Assembly (NCBI RefSeq): GCF_000430705.1
Contig: NZ_AUMN01000008.1
Location: 124,001-188,000, forward strand
Source of the DNA: Arthrobacter castelli DSM 16402
Lineage (GTDB): Bacteria > Actinomycetota > Actinomycetes > Actinomycetales > Micrococcaceae
DNA: 64,000 nt
Direction of reading: 5' to 3'
Every line of letters starts with the position of its first letter. Positions within the stretch are counted from its first letter, which is position 1. The notes under the pieces were generated by a model. The model worked only from the letters and a program-made list of their open reading frames with translations, did not search any database and was not told the DNA's origin. The position numbers and the translations under genes were made by a program. Below are positions 43,374-53,290 of the stretch, piece by piece.

Positions 43374-45764
43374 CTAGAGCGGGCGTGCCGCAGCCAACAG
43401 GACGTTGAGCAGCTTCACGGCTGCGTCCTTATCGAGCGGGCTGTTCCGGTTGCCGCACTTGGGTGACTGCACGCAGGAGGGACAACCGGAGTCGCATTCG
43501 CAGGCCAGGATGGCATCACGGGTCGCCGCCAGCCAGACATCGGCCGCTTCAAACCCCCGTTCGGCGAAACCCGCCCCGCCGGCGTGGCCGTCGTAGACAA
43601 AGATAGTGGGCTTTTCGGTGTCCGCGTGCAGCGCCGTCGATACTCCGCCGACATCCCAGCGGTCGCTGGTGGCAACCAGAGGCAGCAGTCCAATGGCGGC
43701 GTGTTCGGCGGCGTGCAGGGCGCCGGGGATATCGGGTTCCGTGACCCCGCCAGTAGTCAGCGACGGTGAGTCGGTGACGAACCAGACGGCCTTGGTGAAC
43801 AGATCCCTGGCAGGCAGGTCCAAGGGCTCTTCGCCCAGAACCTCATTGGACATCAGCGCCTTGCGCTGGAAGGAGACGACCTGGGTGGTCACCTTGACGT
43901 CGCCGAAATGGACCGTCACATCGCCCCAGGTGGTGCTGATCAGCGATTCGACGATTTCAATCTGCGTCACGTCCCGTGCGCTCGTGTAGTAGTCCGGGTT
44001 GGCCCGGCGGACGACGGCGCAATGGTCTTGTTCGTTCAGGTCGTCGACAACGTAGGACAAGCCTTGATGCACATACACCGCCCCGGTGTGCGCCTGGTAT
44101 TGGCATTGGGGTGAATCAATGGTGCCCAGCAGCGTCCCGGTGTCGGCTTCGACGATGTTGACAGGTCCTCCTCCTTCGCCCCGCAGGCTGACCAGGGAGG
44201 CCGCGCTTTGGCTGTGAGTCCAGAACCAGCCGGCGGGGCGGCGTCGGAGCATCCCGTCGGCCGTCAACCGGTCCAGTACGGCGGCGGCCGTGACGCCGAA
44301 CATCTGCAGCTCATTGGCACCGAGCGGCAGTTCCGCCGCTGCGGCACACAAGTGCGGCCCGAGGACATAGGGGTTCGACGGGTCGAAGACCGTCGCTTCC
44401 ACTTCGAGGTCGAAGATCGATTCCGGATGGTGCACCAGATAGGTGTCCAGCGGGTCGTCGCTGGCGATGAATGCGGCGACCGAGCCCTGGCCGGAGCGGC
44501 CCGCGCGCCCGATCTGCTGGAACAGGGACGCTCGGGTCCCGGGCCAGCCGGCCACCAGCACGGCGTCGAGCCCGGAGATATCGATGCCCAGCTCGAGGGC
44601 GGATGTGCTTGAGATTCCCAGCAGTTCCCCGCTGCGCAGGTGCTGTTCGAGCTCACGGCGTTCTTCGGGCAGGTACCCGGAGCGGTAGGCGGCGATCCGG
44701 CCGGGAAGGGAAGGGTCGACGTCGTCGAGCATCCTTTTAGTGATGCTGGAGATGGTCTCCGCTCCGCGCCGGGACTTAATGAATGCGATGGTGCGCACGC
44801 GGGCGCTGACCAGGTTCGCCAGCAGATCGGAGGTCTCGGCAATGACCGAACGGCGTTCGGGGGCTCCGTTCTCCCCCTGGTGCCCGCTCAGCAGCGGCTC
44901 CCACATGGCCACGGTGGTGGAGCCATGCGGCGAAGAGTCTTCGGTCACCGCCCGGGTGTCGCCGCCGATCAGCCGCCCGAACGATTTCTGCGGATCGGAC
45001 GAGGTGGCCGACGCACCGATGAACACCGGATCGCTGCCGTAGTAGGCGCAGATCCGGCGCAAGCGGCGCAGCAGGTTGGCTACGTGCGATCCGAACACGC
45101 CGCGGTAACTGTGCGCCTCGTCGATGATCACATACCGAAGGCGACGGAAGAACCGTGCCCAACGGACGTGGTTGGGCAGCACGCCGAAGTGCAGCATGTC
45201 CGGATTGGCCAGCACCAGGTTTGCGTAATCGCGCACCCACCGGCGCTCGCTGATGTCCGTGTCACCGTCGTAGGTGGCCGCCCGGACGGTGGGTAACGCG
45301 AATGCTTCGATGGCGGTGAGCTGGTCCGCTGCCAGCGCCTTGGTCGGGGCCAGGTACAGCGCGGCGGCCTCATCGCTGCCGGTGCCGCTGCCCGTGCCGG
45401 CCGCGGTGCCGGCCTGGCCCTCCCGGTCGTTCCGCTCTTGAAGGCCGCTCCGGTGGATGGCATCAAGCGCGGGCAGCTGATACGCCAAGGATTTGCCCGA
45501 AGCCGTTCCGGTGGCGATGATCGTGTGGTTGCCCTGATGGGCGAGATCGGCCGCCTCCACCTGGTGTTTCCACGGCTCCTGCACCCCGAGGCGGGAAAAG
45601 GACTCGACGACGTCGGCGTGCGCCCATTGCGGCCACCCGGCCCCAACGGCGTCCCGGGCTGCGATCTCGTGCACAGACAAAAGCTGTTCCGGCTCCGGGC
45701 CGGCGCCCAGCAACGGAATCAGGGAATCATGAAGTGCCACGAGCCCATTTTGCCACCTGCGCAT
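43374..45764 (-). CDS. DEAD/DEAH-box helicase with DUF1998 C-terminal zinc domain (MrfA-like)
   Basis: The approximately 796-residue superfamily 2 helicase has motif I ATGTASGKSLAYQ, motif II IIDEAHSYRG, motif III GASATSSDP and motif VI-like QIGRAGRSGQ. The C-terminal DUF1998 domain carries four clustered cysteines (CECDSGCPSC and SPKCGN). This is the family of B. subtilis MrfA/YprA, implicated in repair of mitomycin C damage, and of Rv3649, which lies in the same Tad neighbourhood. A homologue of this helicase gives the neighbourhood its name. The start is uncertain: ATG 45764 gives MRRWQNGLVA, the frame opens at 45809, and a GTG at about 45740 is also possible. Confidence 0.88.
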   Translation of the reverse strand: MRRWQNGLVALHDSLIPLLGAGPEPEQLLSVHEIAARDAVGAGWPQWAHADVVESFSRLGVQEPWKHQVEAADLAHQGNHTIIATGTASGKSLAYQLPALDAIHRSGLQERNDREGQAGTAAGTGSGTGSDEAAALYLAPTKALAADQLTAIEAFALPTVRAATYDGDTDISERRWVRDYANLVLANPDMLHFGVLPNHVRWARFFRRLRYVIIDEAHSYRGVFGSHVANLLRRLRRICAYYGSDPVFIGASATSSDPQKSFGRLIGGDTRAVTEDSSPHGSTTVAMWEPLLSGHQGENGAPERRSVIAETSDLLANLVSARVRTIAFIKSRRGAETISSITKRMLDDVDPSLPGRIAAYRSGYLPEERRELEQHLRSGELLGISSTSALELGIDISGLDAVLVAGWPGTRASLFQQIGRAGRSGQGSVAAFIASDDPLDTYLVHHPESIFDLEVEATVFDPSNPYVLGPHLCAAAAELPLGANELQMFGVTAAAVLDRLTADGMLRRRPAGWFWTHSQSAASLVSLRGEGGGPVNIVEADTGTLLGTIDSPQCQYQAHTGAVYVHQGLSYVVDDLNEQDHCAVVRRANPDYYTSARDVTQIEIVESLISTTWGDVTVHFGDVKVTTQVVSFQRKALMSNEVLGEEPLDLPARDLFTKAVWFVTDSPSLTTGGVTEPDIPGALHAAEHAAIGLLPLVATSDRWDVGGVSTALHADTEKPTIFVYDGHAGGAGFAERGFEAADVWLAATRDAILACECDSGCPSCVQSPKCGNRNSPLDKDAAVKLLNVLLAAARPL

Positions 45765-45826
45765 GCACGTGACGTCACACGAGTGTCCCGCTGCGTCGGC
45801 ACACGGCACCCTTAACGGCTGACGGG

Positions 45827-45832
45827 TACGCT
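45827..45832 (+). promoter_or_regulatory. -10 box of leaderless trhO
   Basis: TACGCT is followed by exactly 6 bases and the GTG at 45839. Confidence 0.5.
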
Positions 45833-45838
45833 TAACCG

Positions 45839-46723
45839 GTGGCTTTGCACCGGATTGTTCTCTTCTATGGCTTCACCCCAGTGGCCGATCCCGACGCGGT
45901 CCGGCTGTGGCAGCGGGCGCTGTGCGAGCAATACGGGCTGACCGGCCGCATCCTGATTTCCGGGGACGGCATTAACGCCACGGTGGGCGGAGAACTGGAC
46001 GCGGTCAAACAATACGTGAAGACCACACGTCAATACCGTGGATTCCGGGACATCGACGTGAAGTGGTCACAAGGCTCGGCCGCCGATTTCCCCCGGCTCA
46101 GCGTCAAGGTCCGGGACGAGATTGTCAGTTTCGGAGCGCCCGGCGAATTGAAGGTCGATGAGGAAGGCGTCGTCGGCGGGGGAACCCACCTGGCCCCGAA
46201 GCAGGTCCACGAACTGGTGGATGAGCGCGGAGACGACGTCGTGTTCTTCGATGGCCGCAACGCGTTCGAAGCGCAGATCGGCCAGTTCCGCGGCGCCGTC
46301 GTGCCTGATACCGCCACCACGGCCGACTTCGTCCGGGAACTGGAATCGGGCAAGTATGACGATCTGAAGCACCGTCCGGTTCTCACGTACTGCACAGGCG
46401 GCATCCGCTGCGAGGTGCTCTCGGCGCTGATGCGCAACCGCGGCTTTGAAGAGGTCTACCAGCTCGACGGCGGCATCGTCCGTTACGGGCAAACCTACGG
46501 CGACGACGGCTTATGGGAAGGCTCGCTGTACGTCTTCGACCGGCGGATGCACGTCGAGTTCAGCGATCACGCCAAAACGCTTGGCGCATGCGTGCGCTGC
46601 GGGACCGGGACCTCCACATTCGAGAACTGCTCCAACCCGGCCTGCCGGAACCTGCAGCTCTTCTGCTCCGGCTGCGCCACGGCCGACGGAGACCGGAGCT
46701 GCCCGGATGGCTGCGCCGCGTAG
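45839..46723 (+). CDS. trhO: tRNA uridine(34) hydroxylase, rhodanese-type (TrhO)
   Basis: The 294-residue protein makes 5-hydroxyuridine at the wobble position of tRNAs using oxygen. It has the N-terminal acylphosphatase-like domain ([13 protein letters not shown]), a rhodanese domain with active-site Cys in [10 protein letters not shown], and a C-terminal cysteine-rich region ([19 protein letters not shown] then [13 protein letters not shown]) likely to bind zinc. Length agrees with the family. The GTG start is confirmed by the -10 box spacing. It is divergent from the helicase gene with 29-75 bases between. Confidence 0.92.
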   Translation: MALHRIVLFYGFTPVADPDAVRLWQRALCEQYGLTGRILISGDGINATVGGELDAVKQYVKTTRQYRGFRDIDVKWSQGSAADFPRLSVKVRDEIVSFGAPGELKVDEEGVVGGGTHLAPKQVHELVDERGDDVVFFDGRNAFEAQIGQFRGAVVPDTATTADFVRELESGKYDDLKHRPVLTYCTGGIRCEVLSALMRNRGFEEVYQLDGGIVRYGQTYGDDGLWEGSLYVFDRRMHVEFSDHAKTLGACVRCGTGTSTFENCSNPACRNLQLFCSGCATADGDRSCPDGCAA

Positions 46724-46755
46724 CCGGACGGGCTATGTCGCGGTCGTCGGGCGGG

Positions 46756-47322
46756 CTACGTGGTGCGCTCGAAAATCTTGTAGGCGTACAGGTGGATGCC
46801 GTCGGGGGCGGTGAATTCCAGCTCCATCCCTGAAGTTTCGAGGCTGACAGCGACCGTTGTGGTCTCCGAACAGGTAACAGTTTCCTTGGTGGGTTTGGCG
46901 TCGTCGGGAGCATCGGCGCCTTCGCTGATCACGACATCGACGCTCCCTGTGCCTTGGCAAGCGAGGGTGACGCCGTAGGGCCCGGCCGGGACCGGTGCCT
47001 CAGCGGTGTGGGTGTCGGCGGTGCCCATCCAGCCGTGCCCGTAGTACATGCCCTTTTCGCGTCCGAGGGTTTCGGTCGCCCAGACTTTGACGCCGCCCGC
47101 TTCAGGGGTCTCCCCGGGTTCGGGGGCGGTTGGATCGGGCGTCGGCGTGGACGTTTGATCTGTGGTCGGCGCCGGGCTTTGGGACGTTGTGGAGGGCGAT
47201 GATGTCGTCTTGGGGGTCTCTGCGTCTGGTTCACCGCCGGGACTGCACGCGGTGATTCCGCAGACGAGCAGACCCGTCATCGCGGCAATGAGGGTGCGAT
47301 GGCGTGTGGAATTGGTGAACAT
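46756..47322 (-). CDS. Secreted lipoprotein with Thr/Pro-rich linker, function unknown
   Basis: The 188-residue precursor has a basic N-terminus, a hydrophobic stretch and a lipobox CGITAC with the lipidated Cys at 26. It then has a Thr/Ser/Pro-rich linker of about 40 residues, and a compact C-terminal domain of about 110 residues. In that domain WATETLGREKGMYYGHGW and a pair of cysteines (TLACQG, TVTCSE) suggest a beta-sandwich stabilised by a disulfide. I do not recognise the domain. The ATG at 47322 is supported by a TAGAGT box 7 bases upstream. Divergent from the methyltransferase gene. Confidence 0.75.
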   Translation of the reverse strand: MFTNSTRHRTLIAAMTGLLVCGITACSPGGEPDAETPKTTSSPSTTSQSPAPTTDQTSTPTPDPTAPEPGETPEAGGVKVWATETLGREKGMYYGHGWMGTADTHTAEAPVPAGPYGVTLACQGTGSVDVVISEGADAPDDAKPTKETVTCSETTTVAVSLETSGMELEFTAPDGIHLYAYKIFERTT

Positions 47323-47329
47323 GGCGCAG

Positions 47330-47335
47330 ACTCTA
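47330..47335 (-). promoter_or_regulatory. -10 box of leaderless lipoprotein gene
   Basis: On the minus strand TAGAGT is followed by 7 bases and the ATG at 47322. Confidence 0.5.
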
Positions 47336-47427
47336 ACAGCCGCGTCTGGAAAGCGCCTGACGACAAGTTGGGGGCCTGTAGCGGACGCCACGGTTGACGG
47401 CCGGTACGACGGTCTCTCCGGCTCGCT

Positions 47428-47433
47428 TAAACT
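47428..47433 (+). promoter_or_regulatory. -10 box of the methyltransferase gene
   Basis: TAAACT is followed by 6 bases (GGAGGA) and the ATG at 47440. GGAGGA looks like an SD but touches the ATG and is too close to serve as one if the message is leaderless. Confidence 0.5.
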
Positions 47434-47439
47434 GGAGGA

Positions 47440-49143
47440 ATGAGCGTCTCCCGCAACTCCACCACCGTTCCGCACAGTGGCAACCTGCAGCTGCTGAAAG
47501 CCTTGGAGGCCGGTCTGAGACAGGTGGATTACACCGTCGAGGGGGTCGAGGCACTGCTCGGACAAGCCGCCAACGAGGCGTTGCACCGGGACCAGTTGGT
47601 GCCGGCGCTGCTGGTGACCCGGCAGTTGGCGGCCGAGAGCAATCACCGCCTTGCCGCCGTCGTGCGCCTGTGGATGCTGGGCAGTGTGGTCAGTGGCGCG
47701 GAGCTGGACGCCGCCTTGCCAGGCACCGGGGCGGCTGGATTGGCCGCGATGGGATTAATCGAGGAGTACGACGGCGGGTGGCGGGGCACCGTGGATCTGC
47801 GTCCCTACGGTACCGACGGCGGTCCCCAATTCTGGGTGGCCAGCGATCCGGGTGCCGTTCAACGACCGGGTGTGCTCCGGCAGGATCACGTGCTGGGGGT
47901 CGGGCAGGCATCGCTGAATCTCGCGCAGTTCGTCGACCGGCGGCCAGTGGACCGCGCACTTGACCTGGGTACGGGATGCGGTATTCAACTGTTCCATCTG
48001 CTGAACCATGCCCGGCACGTGGTGGCGACCGACATTTCCGAACGTGCGCTGGCGGTCACGCGTTTCAACCTGATGCTCAACGCCGCCGCCCTCGAACTCG
48101 ATCCAAGTGACCTGGAATCCCGGGTGGAACTGCGTCGGGGCAACATGCTGGACCCGGTCGCCGGTGAGCGGTTCGACCTGGTGGTATCGAATCCGCCCTT
48201 CGTGATTACTCCGCGCCATGGCTCTGGCGCCGACGATAACCGGTTTGTGTACCGGGACGGCGGACTGGCCGGTGACGAAATCGTCGCGTCGTTGATCCGG
48301 GCGGTCCCGAATATGCTTTCGCCGGGAGGGACTGCACAACTGCTGGGTAACTGGGAAATCCGCCACGACGGTTCCTGGGACCAAAGGATACGTCAATGGG
48401 TGCCCGAAGGTGTTGATGCGTGGGTTATCCAACGGGAGCAGGTTCCGCCTGCCGAATATGCCGGGATCTGGTTGCGCGACGCCGCCGAAGAACGGGACCA
48501 GGAGCAGTACATCCGCTCCTTTGCCGACTATCTGGCCGATTTCGAGTCGCGGGATGTGGCGGCCGTGGGGCTCGGGATGGTGTGGCTGCGGAAGCCGGAC
48601 GGTGGGACATCCATCGTGCAGCGGTGCGAGGAAATCCAGCACAGCATCGAGCAGCCCATCGGTCCGGCCATCGCCGCCTCAGTGGCACGCGGTGACTGGC
48701 TGGCGGCACGCAGCGACGAAGCTTTGCGGCACGAGTACCTGGTCGTCGCCCCGGACGTGACCGAGGAACGTCATCAGCGCCCCGGCGCGGAGCATCCCGG
48801 CGTCATACTGCTGCGCCAGGGTGCCGGCTTCCGGCGGACCACGCTGCTGTCCAGCGAACTGGCCGGATTCGTCTCGGTCTGCGACGGGGAACTGACGGCG
48901 GGACAGATCCTCACCGCGCTGGGCGCACTGCTGGAGCCCGAAGGTGAGGACTTCGAGGCGGGCTTGCTCAGTCGGGCGCGGGAACTGGTCCGCGACGGAT
49001 TCCTCATCCCGGCCGCGTTCGAAACGGGCAGGGACGACGGGGACGACAGGGACGACGGGGCGCCGGCGGCCATCCAGGCGGACGGGGACGGGCCGCAGGA
49101 GCCCTTTCAGGCAGACGGGTCGGCCGCTGCCAGCACGGATTAA
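47440..49143 (+). CDS. Large class I SAM-dependent methyltransferase (RlmG/PrmC-like core)
   Basis: The 567-residue protein has an N-terminal helical and winged-helix-like region (about 1-140) with a DLRPYGTD segment, then a methyltransferase domain. SAM motif I is ALDLGTGCGIQLFHL (about 168-182), motif II ATDISERAL, and the substrate Asn motif is NPPF (about 250-253), typical of N6-adenine or glutamine methyltransferases. A third region of about 190 residues follows, ending in an acidic tail. This three-part form is common in actinobacteria near topA. The substrate, RNA or protein, is unknown. The start is fixed by the -10 box; topA follows 274 bases downstream. Confidence 0.82.
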   Translation: MSVSRNSTTVPHSGNLQLLKALEAGLRQVDYTVEGVEALLGQAANEALHRDQLVPALLVTRQLAAESNHRLAAVVRLWMLGSVVSGAELDAALPGTGAAGLAAMGLIEEYDGGWRGTVDLRPYGTDGGPQFWVASDPGAVQRPGVLRQDHVLGVGQASLNLAQFVDRRPVDRALDLGTGCGIQLFHLLNHARHVVATDISERALAVTRFNLMLNAAALELDPSDLESRVELRRGNMLDPVAGERFDLVVSNPPFVITPRHGSGADDNRFVYRDGGLAGDEIVASLIRAVPNMLSPGGTAQLLGNWEIRHDGSWDQRIRQWVPEGVDAWVIQREQVPPAEYAGIWLRDAAEERDQEQYIRSFADYLADFESRDVAAVGLGMVWLRKPDGGTSIVQRCEEIQHSIEQPIGPAIAASVARGDWLAARSDEALRHEYLVVAPDVTEERHQRPGAEHPGVILLRQGAGFRRTTLLSSELAGFVSVCDGELTAGQILTALGALLEPEGEDFEAGLLSRARELVRDGFLIPAAFETGRDDGDDRDDGAPAAIQADGDGPQEPFQADGSAAASTD

Positions 49144-49417
49144 CACCAACAGGTGGCAGAGGACCGGAAAACCCGGCGTGTCGCCGGTGACACGCGGGAC
49201 ATCGTCGTCGTTCGTGTTAATCCGTGTTCTGCAATAGCGGGCGGCGCCGGGAGCACGTCCCAGGGTGTCACAACCCACAATCGCCGGTTTCGGCTCTACA
49301 GCGGGACGAAAAGTGTGGTGAACTAGGCTTGTTTGCGCTGATGGCACTGCTGCATCGTCTGGACGTAGTATGGTCTGCCCTAGCAGCGCAGTAAATGACA
49401 TTCAATGTAGGAGTACA
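49144..49417. other. Intergenic region before topA
   Basis: No gene is visible. A 7-bp hairpin (GCGTGTC and GACACGC, 49176-49195) without a T-run follows the methyltransferase gene. The topA promoter is probably in the last 100 bases; TAGTAT near 49366-49371 is a -10 candidate. Confidence 0.4.
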
Positions 49418-52159
49418 GTGCCGAGCAAGGCCACAGAGGGTAAGAAGACTGGCAAGAAGCTGGTGATCGTCGAGTCCCCCGCGAAAAGCAAAACCATCGC
49501 CGGTTACCTGGGCGGCGGCTTTGTGGTGGAGGCCTCGATGGGGCATATCCGCGACCTGCCGCAGCCCTCGGAATTGCCCGATAATCTGAAGAAAACTTCG
49601 TTGGGCAAGTTCGCCGTCGACGTCGACAACGAGTTTGAACCCTACTACGTCATTTCCGGCGACAAGAAGAAGAAGGTCGCAGAGCTCAAGAGCGCCCTCA
49701 AAGAAGCCGACGAACTCTACCTGGCTACTGACGGTGACCGCGAAGGCGAGGCAATCGCCTGGCACCTGCTCGAGGTGCTGAAGCCCAAGGTCCCGGTATA
49801 CCGGCTGACCTTCGGCGAGATCACCCGCGAAGCCATCCAGCGTGCCCTGGAACAGATGCGGGACATCGACAACGCGCTGGTCGACGCGCAGGAAACCCGG
49901 CGTATCCTGGACCGGTTGTACGGGTACGAAATTTCTCCGGTGCTGTGGCGGAAAGTGTCCCGCGGCCTGTCGGCCGGCAGGGTTCAGTCCGTGGCCACCC
50001 GCCTGGTCGTGGAGCGGGAACGGGAACGGATGGCATTCCGTTCCGCGTCCTATTGGGACCTGGTGGGCAAGTTCGCCAAGAAACAGCAGGCCGGATCCGG
50101 CGGAGAAGGAACTTTCTCGGCCCGGCTGGTCACGGTCGACGGCGCCAAGGTGGCCACCGGGCGCGACTTCACCGACCTCGGCGAGTTGAAATCCAGGAAC
50201 GCCGTCCACTTGGACGAGGCCACGGCCAACGGCCTGGTCTCTGCCCTGGAGAGTTCGGATTTCGCCGTCCGTTCGGTGGAGACGAAGCCGTACACCCGGC
50301 GCCCGGCCACACCGTTCACCACCTCCACGCTGCAGCAGGAAGCGGCCCGTAAACTCCGTTTCCCGGCGCGGACCGCGATGCGGGTGGCGCAGAGCCTGTA
50401 CGAAAACGGCTACATCACGTATATGCGTACCGATTCGCCGGCGCTCAGCGACGAAGCGATGAACGCCGCCCGCCGACAGGCCTCCGAGCTCTATGGCCCC
50501 GAGTACGTACCCGACGCGAAGCGAATCTACAAGGGCAAGTCGAAGAACGCGCAGGAAGCCCACGAAGCAATCCGCCCCGCGGGTGATTCGTTCCGCACTC
50601 CGGCGCAGGTGGCCAAAGAGCTCAGCGGCGACCAGTTCCGGCTCTACGAGCTGATTTGGAAGCGTACCGTTGCCTCCCAGATGGCCGACGCCAAGGGGTC
50701 GACGGCATCGGTCCGGCTCGGCGCGGCCGCATCCGACGGGCGCGACGTCGAGTTCGCCGCCTCCGGCACGGTGATCACGTTCCGCGGATTCCTGGCCGCC
50801 TATGAGGAAGGCAAGGACGCGGCCCGCGATGACGACGACGAGGGCGGCAGCGGCCGATTGCCCAACCTGGCCGAGAAGGATCCGCTGGCAGCCGAGGAAC
50901 TGGACGCCGTCGGGCACGAAACGTCGCCTCCGCCCCGCTATACCGAGGCATCGCTGGTCAAGACACTCGAGGAACGCGGCATTGGCCGTCCATCCACCTA
51001 CGCGGCAACTATTTCCACCATCATGGACCGCGGTTACGTCCGGACCCGTGGTTCGGCGCTGGTGCCCAGCTGGGTGGCGTTCTCGGTGGTCAGGCTGCTG
51101 GAAGAGCACTTCCACAACTACGTCGACTACGACTTCACCGCCGCCATGGAAGAGGACCTGGACCGGATCGCCCGCGGCGAGCGGGCCCGGGTGGAATGGC
51201 TCAACGACTTCTACTTCGGCGACAGCCCTGACACCGGCCTGCACACCATCGTCAACGGCCTCGGCGAGATCGACGCGCGCAAGCTCAATTCGATGGAAAT
51301 CGCCGAGGGCGTCACCCTGCGGGTGGGTAAGTTCGGGCCGTACCTGGAACGCATGCCCGCCGACGCCGGCGAGGGGACCGATCCGGAAAGGGCAAATGTG
51401 CCCGAGGATCTGGCCCCCGACGAGTTGACGGCTGAAAAGGCCATCGAACTGCTCGACACCCAGGGTCCGGACGAGCGTGAATTGGGCGAGGATCCCGAAA
51501 CCGGCCGGACAATCGTGGCCAAGAACGGCCGGTATGGCCCCTTCGTCACCGAGATCATCCCGGAAATGACTGACGAAGAATTGGCCAACCAGCCGGTCGA
51601 GTACTACAAGAACGGCAAGCCCAAGCCCAAGAAGAAGCCCAAGAAGGTCAAGCCGCGGACGGCGTCGTTGTTCAAGTCGATGAGCATGGAAACGGTGACC
51701 CTGGAGGACGCCCTGGCGCTGCTGTCGCTGCCCCGGGTGCTGGGGGAGGACTCCGAAGGCAACCAGATCACGGTGCAGAATGGCCGCTTCGGTCCTTACA
51801 TGAAGAAGGGGACTGATTCGCGTTCCATCACTTCGGAAGAGCAGATTTTCACCATTACCCTGGAAGAAGCGCTGGAAATCTACTCCCAACCGAAGCAACG
51901 GGGCGGACGTACGGCTGCGGCACCGTTGCGGGAGCTGGGCCCTGATCCGTCATCCGAGAAGGCCATTGTGGTCAAGGATGGCCGGTTCGGTCCTTACATC
52001 ACCGATGGTGCCACCAACATCACCGTGCCGCGTTCGGAATCGATCGAGTCGTTGACCCACGAACGTGCGGTGGAGTTGCTGGCCGAGAAGCGGGCGAAGG
52101 CCCCGGCCGGGAAATCCTCCGGGAAGTCAACGGGCAGGAAAACCGCGAAGGCAAGGTAG
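49418..52159 (+). CDS. topA: DNA topoisomerase I
   Basis: The 913-residue type IA topoisomerase relaxes negative supercoils. The N-terminal TOPRIM domain begins KKLVIVESPAKSKTI and contains the metal-binding TDGDREGEAIAW. The catalytic Tyr is Tyr335 in TYMRTDS. From about residue 690 there are no classical zinc fingers. Instead there are repeated blocks with NGRFGPYM- and DGRFGPYI-type units and lysine-rich linkers, as in mycobacterial TopA, and the end is a Lys/Ala/Gly-rich tail. GTG 49418 with AGGAG four bases upstream is preferred to the frame start at 49370. The ppx gene follows after four bases. Confidence 0.96.
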   Translation: MPSKATEGKKTGKKLVIVESPAKSKTIAGYLGGGFVVEASMGHIRDLPQPSELPDNLKKTSLGKFAVDVDNEFEPYYVISGDKKKKVAELKSALKEADELYLATDGDREGEAIAWHLLEVLKPKVPVYRLTFGEITREAIQRALEQMRDIDNALVDAQETRRILDRLYGYEISPVLWRKVSRGLSAGRVQSVATRLVVERERERMAFRSASYWDLVGKFAKKQQAGSGGEGTFSARLVTVDGAKVATGRDFTDLGELKSRNAVHLDEATANGLVSALESSDFAVRSVETKPYTRRPATPFTTSTLQQEAARKLRFPARTAMRVAQSLYENGYITYMRTDSPALSDEAMNAARRQASELYGPEYVPDAKRIYKGKSKNAQEAHEAIRPAGDSFRTPAQVAKELSGDQFRLYELIWKRTVASQMADAKGSTASVRLGAAASDGRDVEFAASGTVITFRGFLAAYEEGKDAARDDDDEGGSGRLPNLAEKDPLAAEELDAVGHETSPPPRYTEASLVKTLEERGIGRPSTYAATISTIMDRGYVRTRGSALVPSWVAFSVVRLLEEHFHNYVDYDFTAAMEEDLDRIARGERARVEWLNDFYFGDSPDTGLHTIVNGLGEIDARKLNSMEIAEGVTLRVGKFGPYLERMPADAGEGTDPERANVPEDLAPDELTAEKAIELLDTQGPDERELGEDPETGRTIVAKNGRYGPFVTEIIPEMTDEELANQPVEYYKNGKPKPKKKPKKVKPRTASLFKSMSMETVTLEDALALLSLPRVLGEDSEGNQITVQNGRFGPYMKKGTDSRSITSEEQIFTITLEEALEIYSQPKQRGGRTAAAPLRELGPDPSSEKAIVVKDGRFGPYITDGATNITVPRSESIESLTHERAVELLAEKRAKAPAGKSSGKSTGRKTAKAR

Positions 52160-52163
52160 GGAT

Positions 52164-53156
52164 ATGCGCCTTGGGGTGCTGGACATAGGTTCCAACACGG
52201 TCCACCTGTTGCTGGTGGACGCCCACCCCGGCGCGCGCCCGGTGGACTTCGCCTCGCACAAGCGGCCGCTGCAGCTGGTGTCGTTCCTCGACGACGGCGG
52301 CAACATCAGTGAAGCGGGCCAGCAGGCGCTGATCGAATTCGTGCTGGAAGCCTGGGAATTCGCCGCCAAGCATCAGGCGCGGGACCTGCTGGCGTTCGCG
52401 ACGTCGGCCATTCGCGAAGCAACCAACGGCGAAGAGGTGCTGGAGCGGGTCCAGCAGGAAACCACTGTCACCCTGACCGAGCTGACCGGGGCCGAAGAGG
52501 CCGTCATGACCTTCAGCGCCGTGCGCCGCTGGTATGGCTGGGGTGCCGGCACGATCCTCGACCTGGACATCGGCGGCGGGTCCTTCGAGCTGGCGATCGG
52601 CGCGGATGAGCTGCCATCGGCAGCGGCGTCCGTTCCCCTCGGCGCAGGACGCCTCACCCGCGAATGGCTGCAGCAGGACCCGCCTTCGGCCCGGAGCATC
52701 AAGGAGCTGCGCGACTATATCCGCGCCACCCTGGCCGAGACCGTTGACGAACTGTCCGCTGTCGGCAAGCCGACGGTTGTCACCGGCACCTCGAAGACAT
52801 TCCGGTCCCTGGCGCGCTTGTCCGGTGCCGCCCCCAGCGGAGCGGGTCCGTTTGTGCGGAGGGAGTTGCAGCTGTCGGATCTATCATTGTGGGCACAGCG
52901 TCTGGCGGCGATGACCGCCGAAGACCGGGCGCACTTGCCCGGGGTGTCACAGGTGCGTGCTCCGCAGGTGCTGGCGGGCGCGCTGGTGGCCGAGGCCGCG
53001 TTGGAAATGTTCGGTGAGCCGACGCTGCAGATCTGCCCCTGGGCGCTGCGTGAAGGACTGATCCTGCGGCGGCTGGACCACCTGGTGGCGAAGGGGTCTG
53101 TGGAGAGGATCGACGACGGTTCCGCCGTCACCCGCACCGACCCGATGGCCGGATAA
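52164..53156 (+). CDS. ppx: Ppx/GppA family exopolyphosphatase
   Basis: The 330-residue protein has the actin-like ATPase-fold of Ppx/GppA. Phosphate 1 motif is VLDIGSNTVHLLLVD at the N-terminus, phosphate 2 motif is ILDLDIGGGSFELAIG (about 128-144), and the ATSAIREATN region contains the catalytic Glu. It hydrolyses polyphosphate or pppGpp. The ATG at 52164 gives the family-typical start; the longer frame overlaps topA. It lies four bases after topA and is followed by a long non-coding region. Confidence 0.9.
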   Translation: MRLGVLDIGSNTVHLLLVDAHPGARPVDFASHKRPLQLVSFLDDGGNISEAGQQALIEFVLEAWEFAAKHQARDLLAFATSAIREATNGEEVLERVQQETTVTLTELTGAEEAVMTFSAVRRWYGWGAGTILDLDIGGGSFELAIGADELPSAAASVPLGAGRLTREWLQQDPPSARSIKELRDYIRATLAETVDELSAVGKPTVVTGTSKTFRSLARLSGAAPSGAGPFVRRELQLSDLSLWAQRLAAMTAEDRAHLPGVSQVRAPQVLAGALVAEAALEMFGEPTLQICPWALREGLILRRLDHLVAKGSVERIDDGSAVTRTDPMAG

Positions 53157-53290
53157 CCAACGGTCATACACAGGCGACGGGGGCGGTCCTGCGCTTCGAG
53201 GACGGTCCTGCCGTCCACCGGTTCGACACCGAAGACCGTCGTCGAGTGGGAGCGTGGCCCCGGACCTGAAAGGGGTGTGCAGGTCAACGC
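53157..53290. other. Non-coding stretch after ppx
   Basis: No gene seen. The region is GC-rich with CGGTCCTGC-type repeats and may hold the 3' end or terminator of the antisense 6C RNA and of ppx. Confidence 0.35.
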
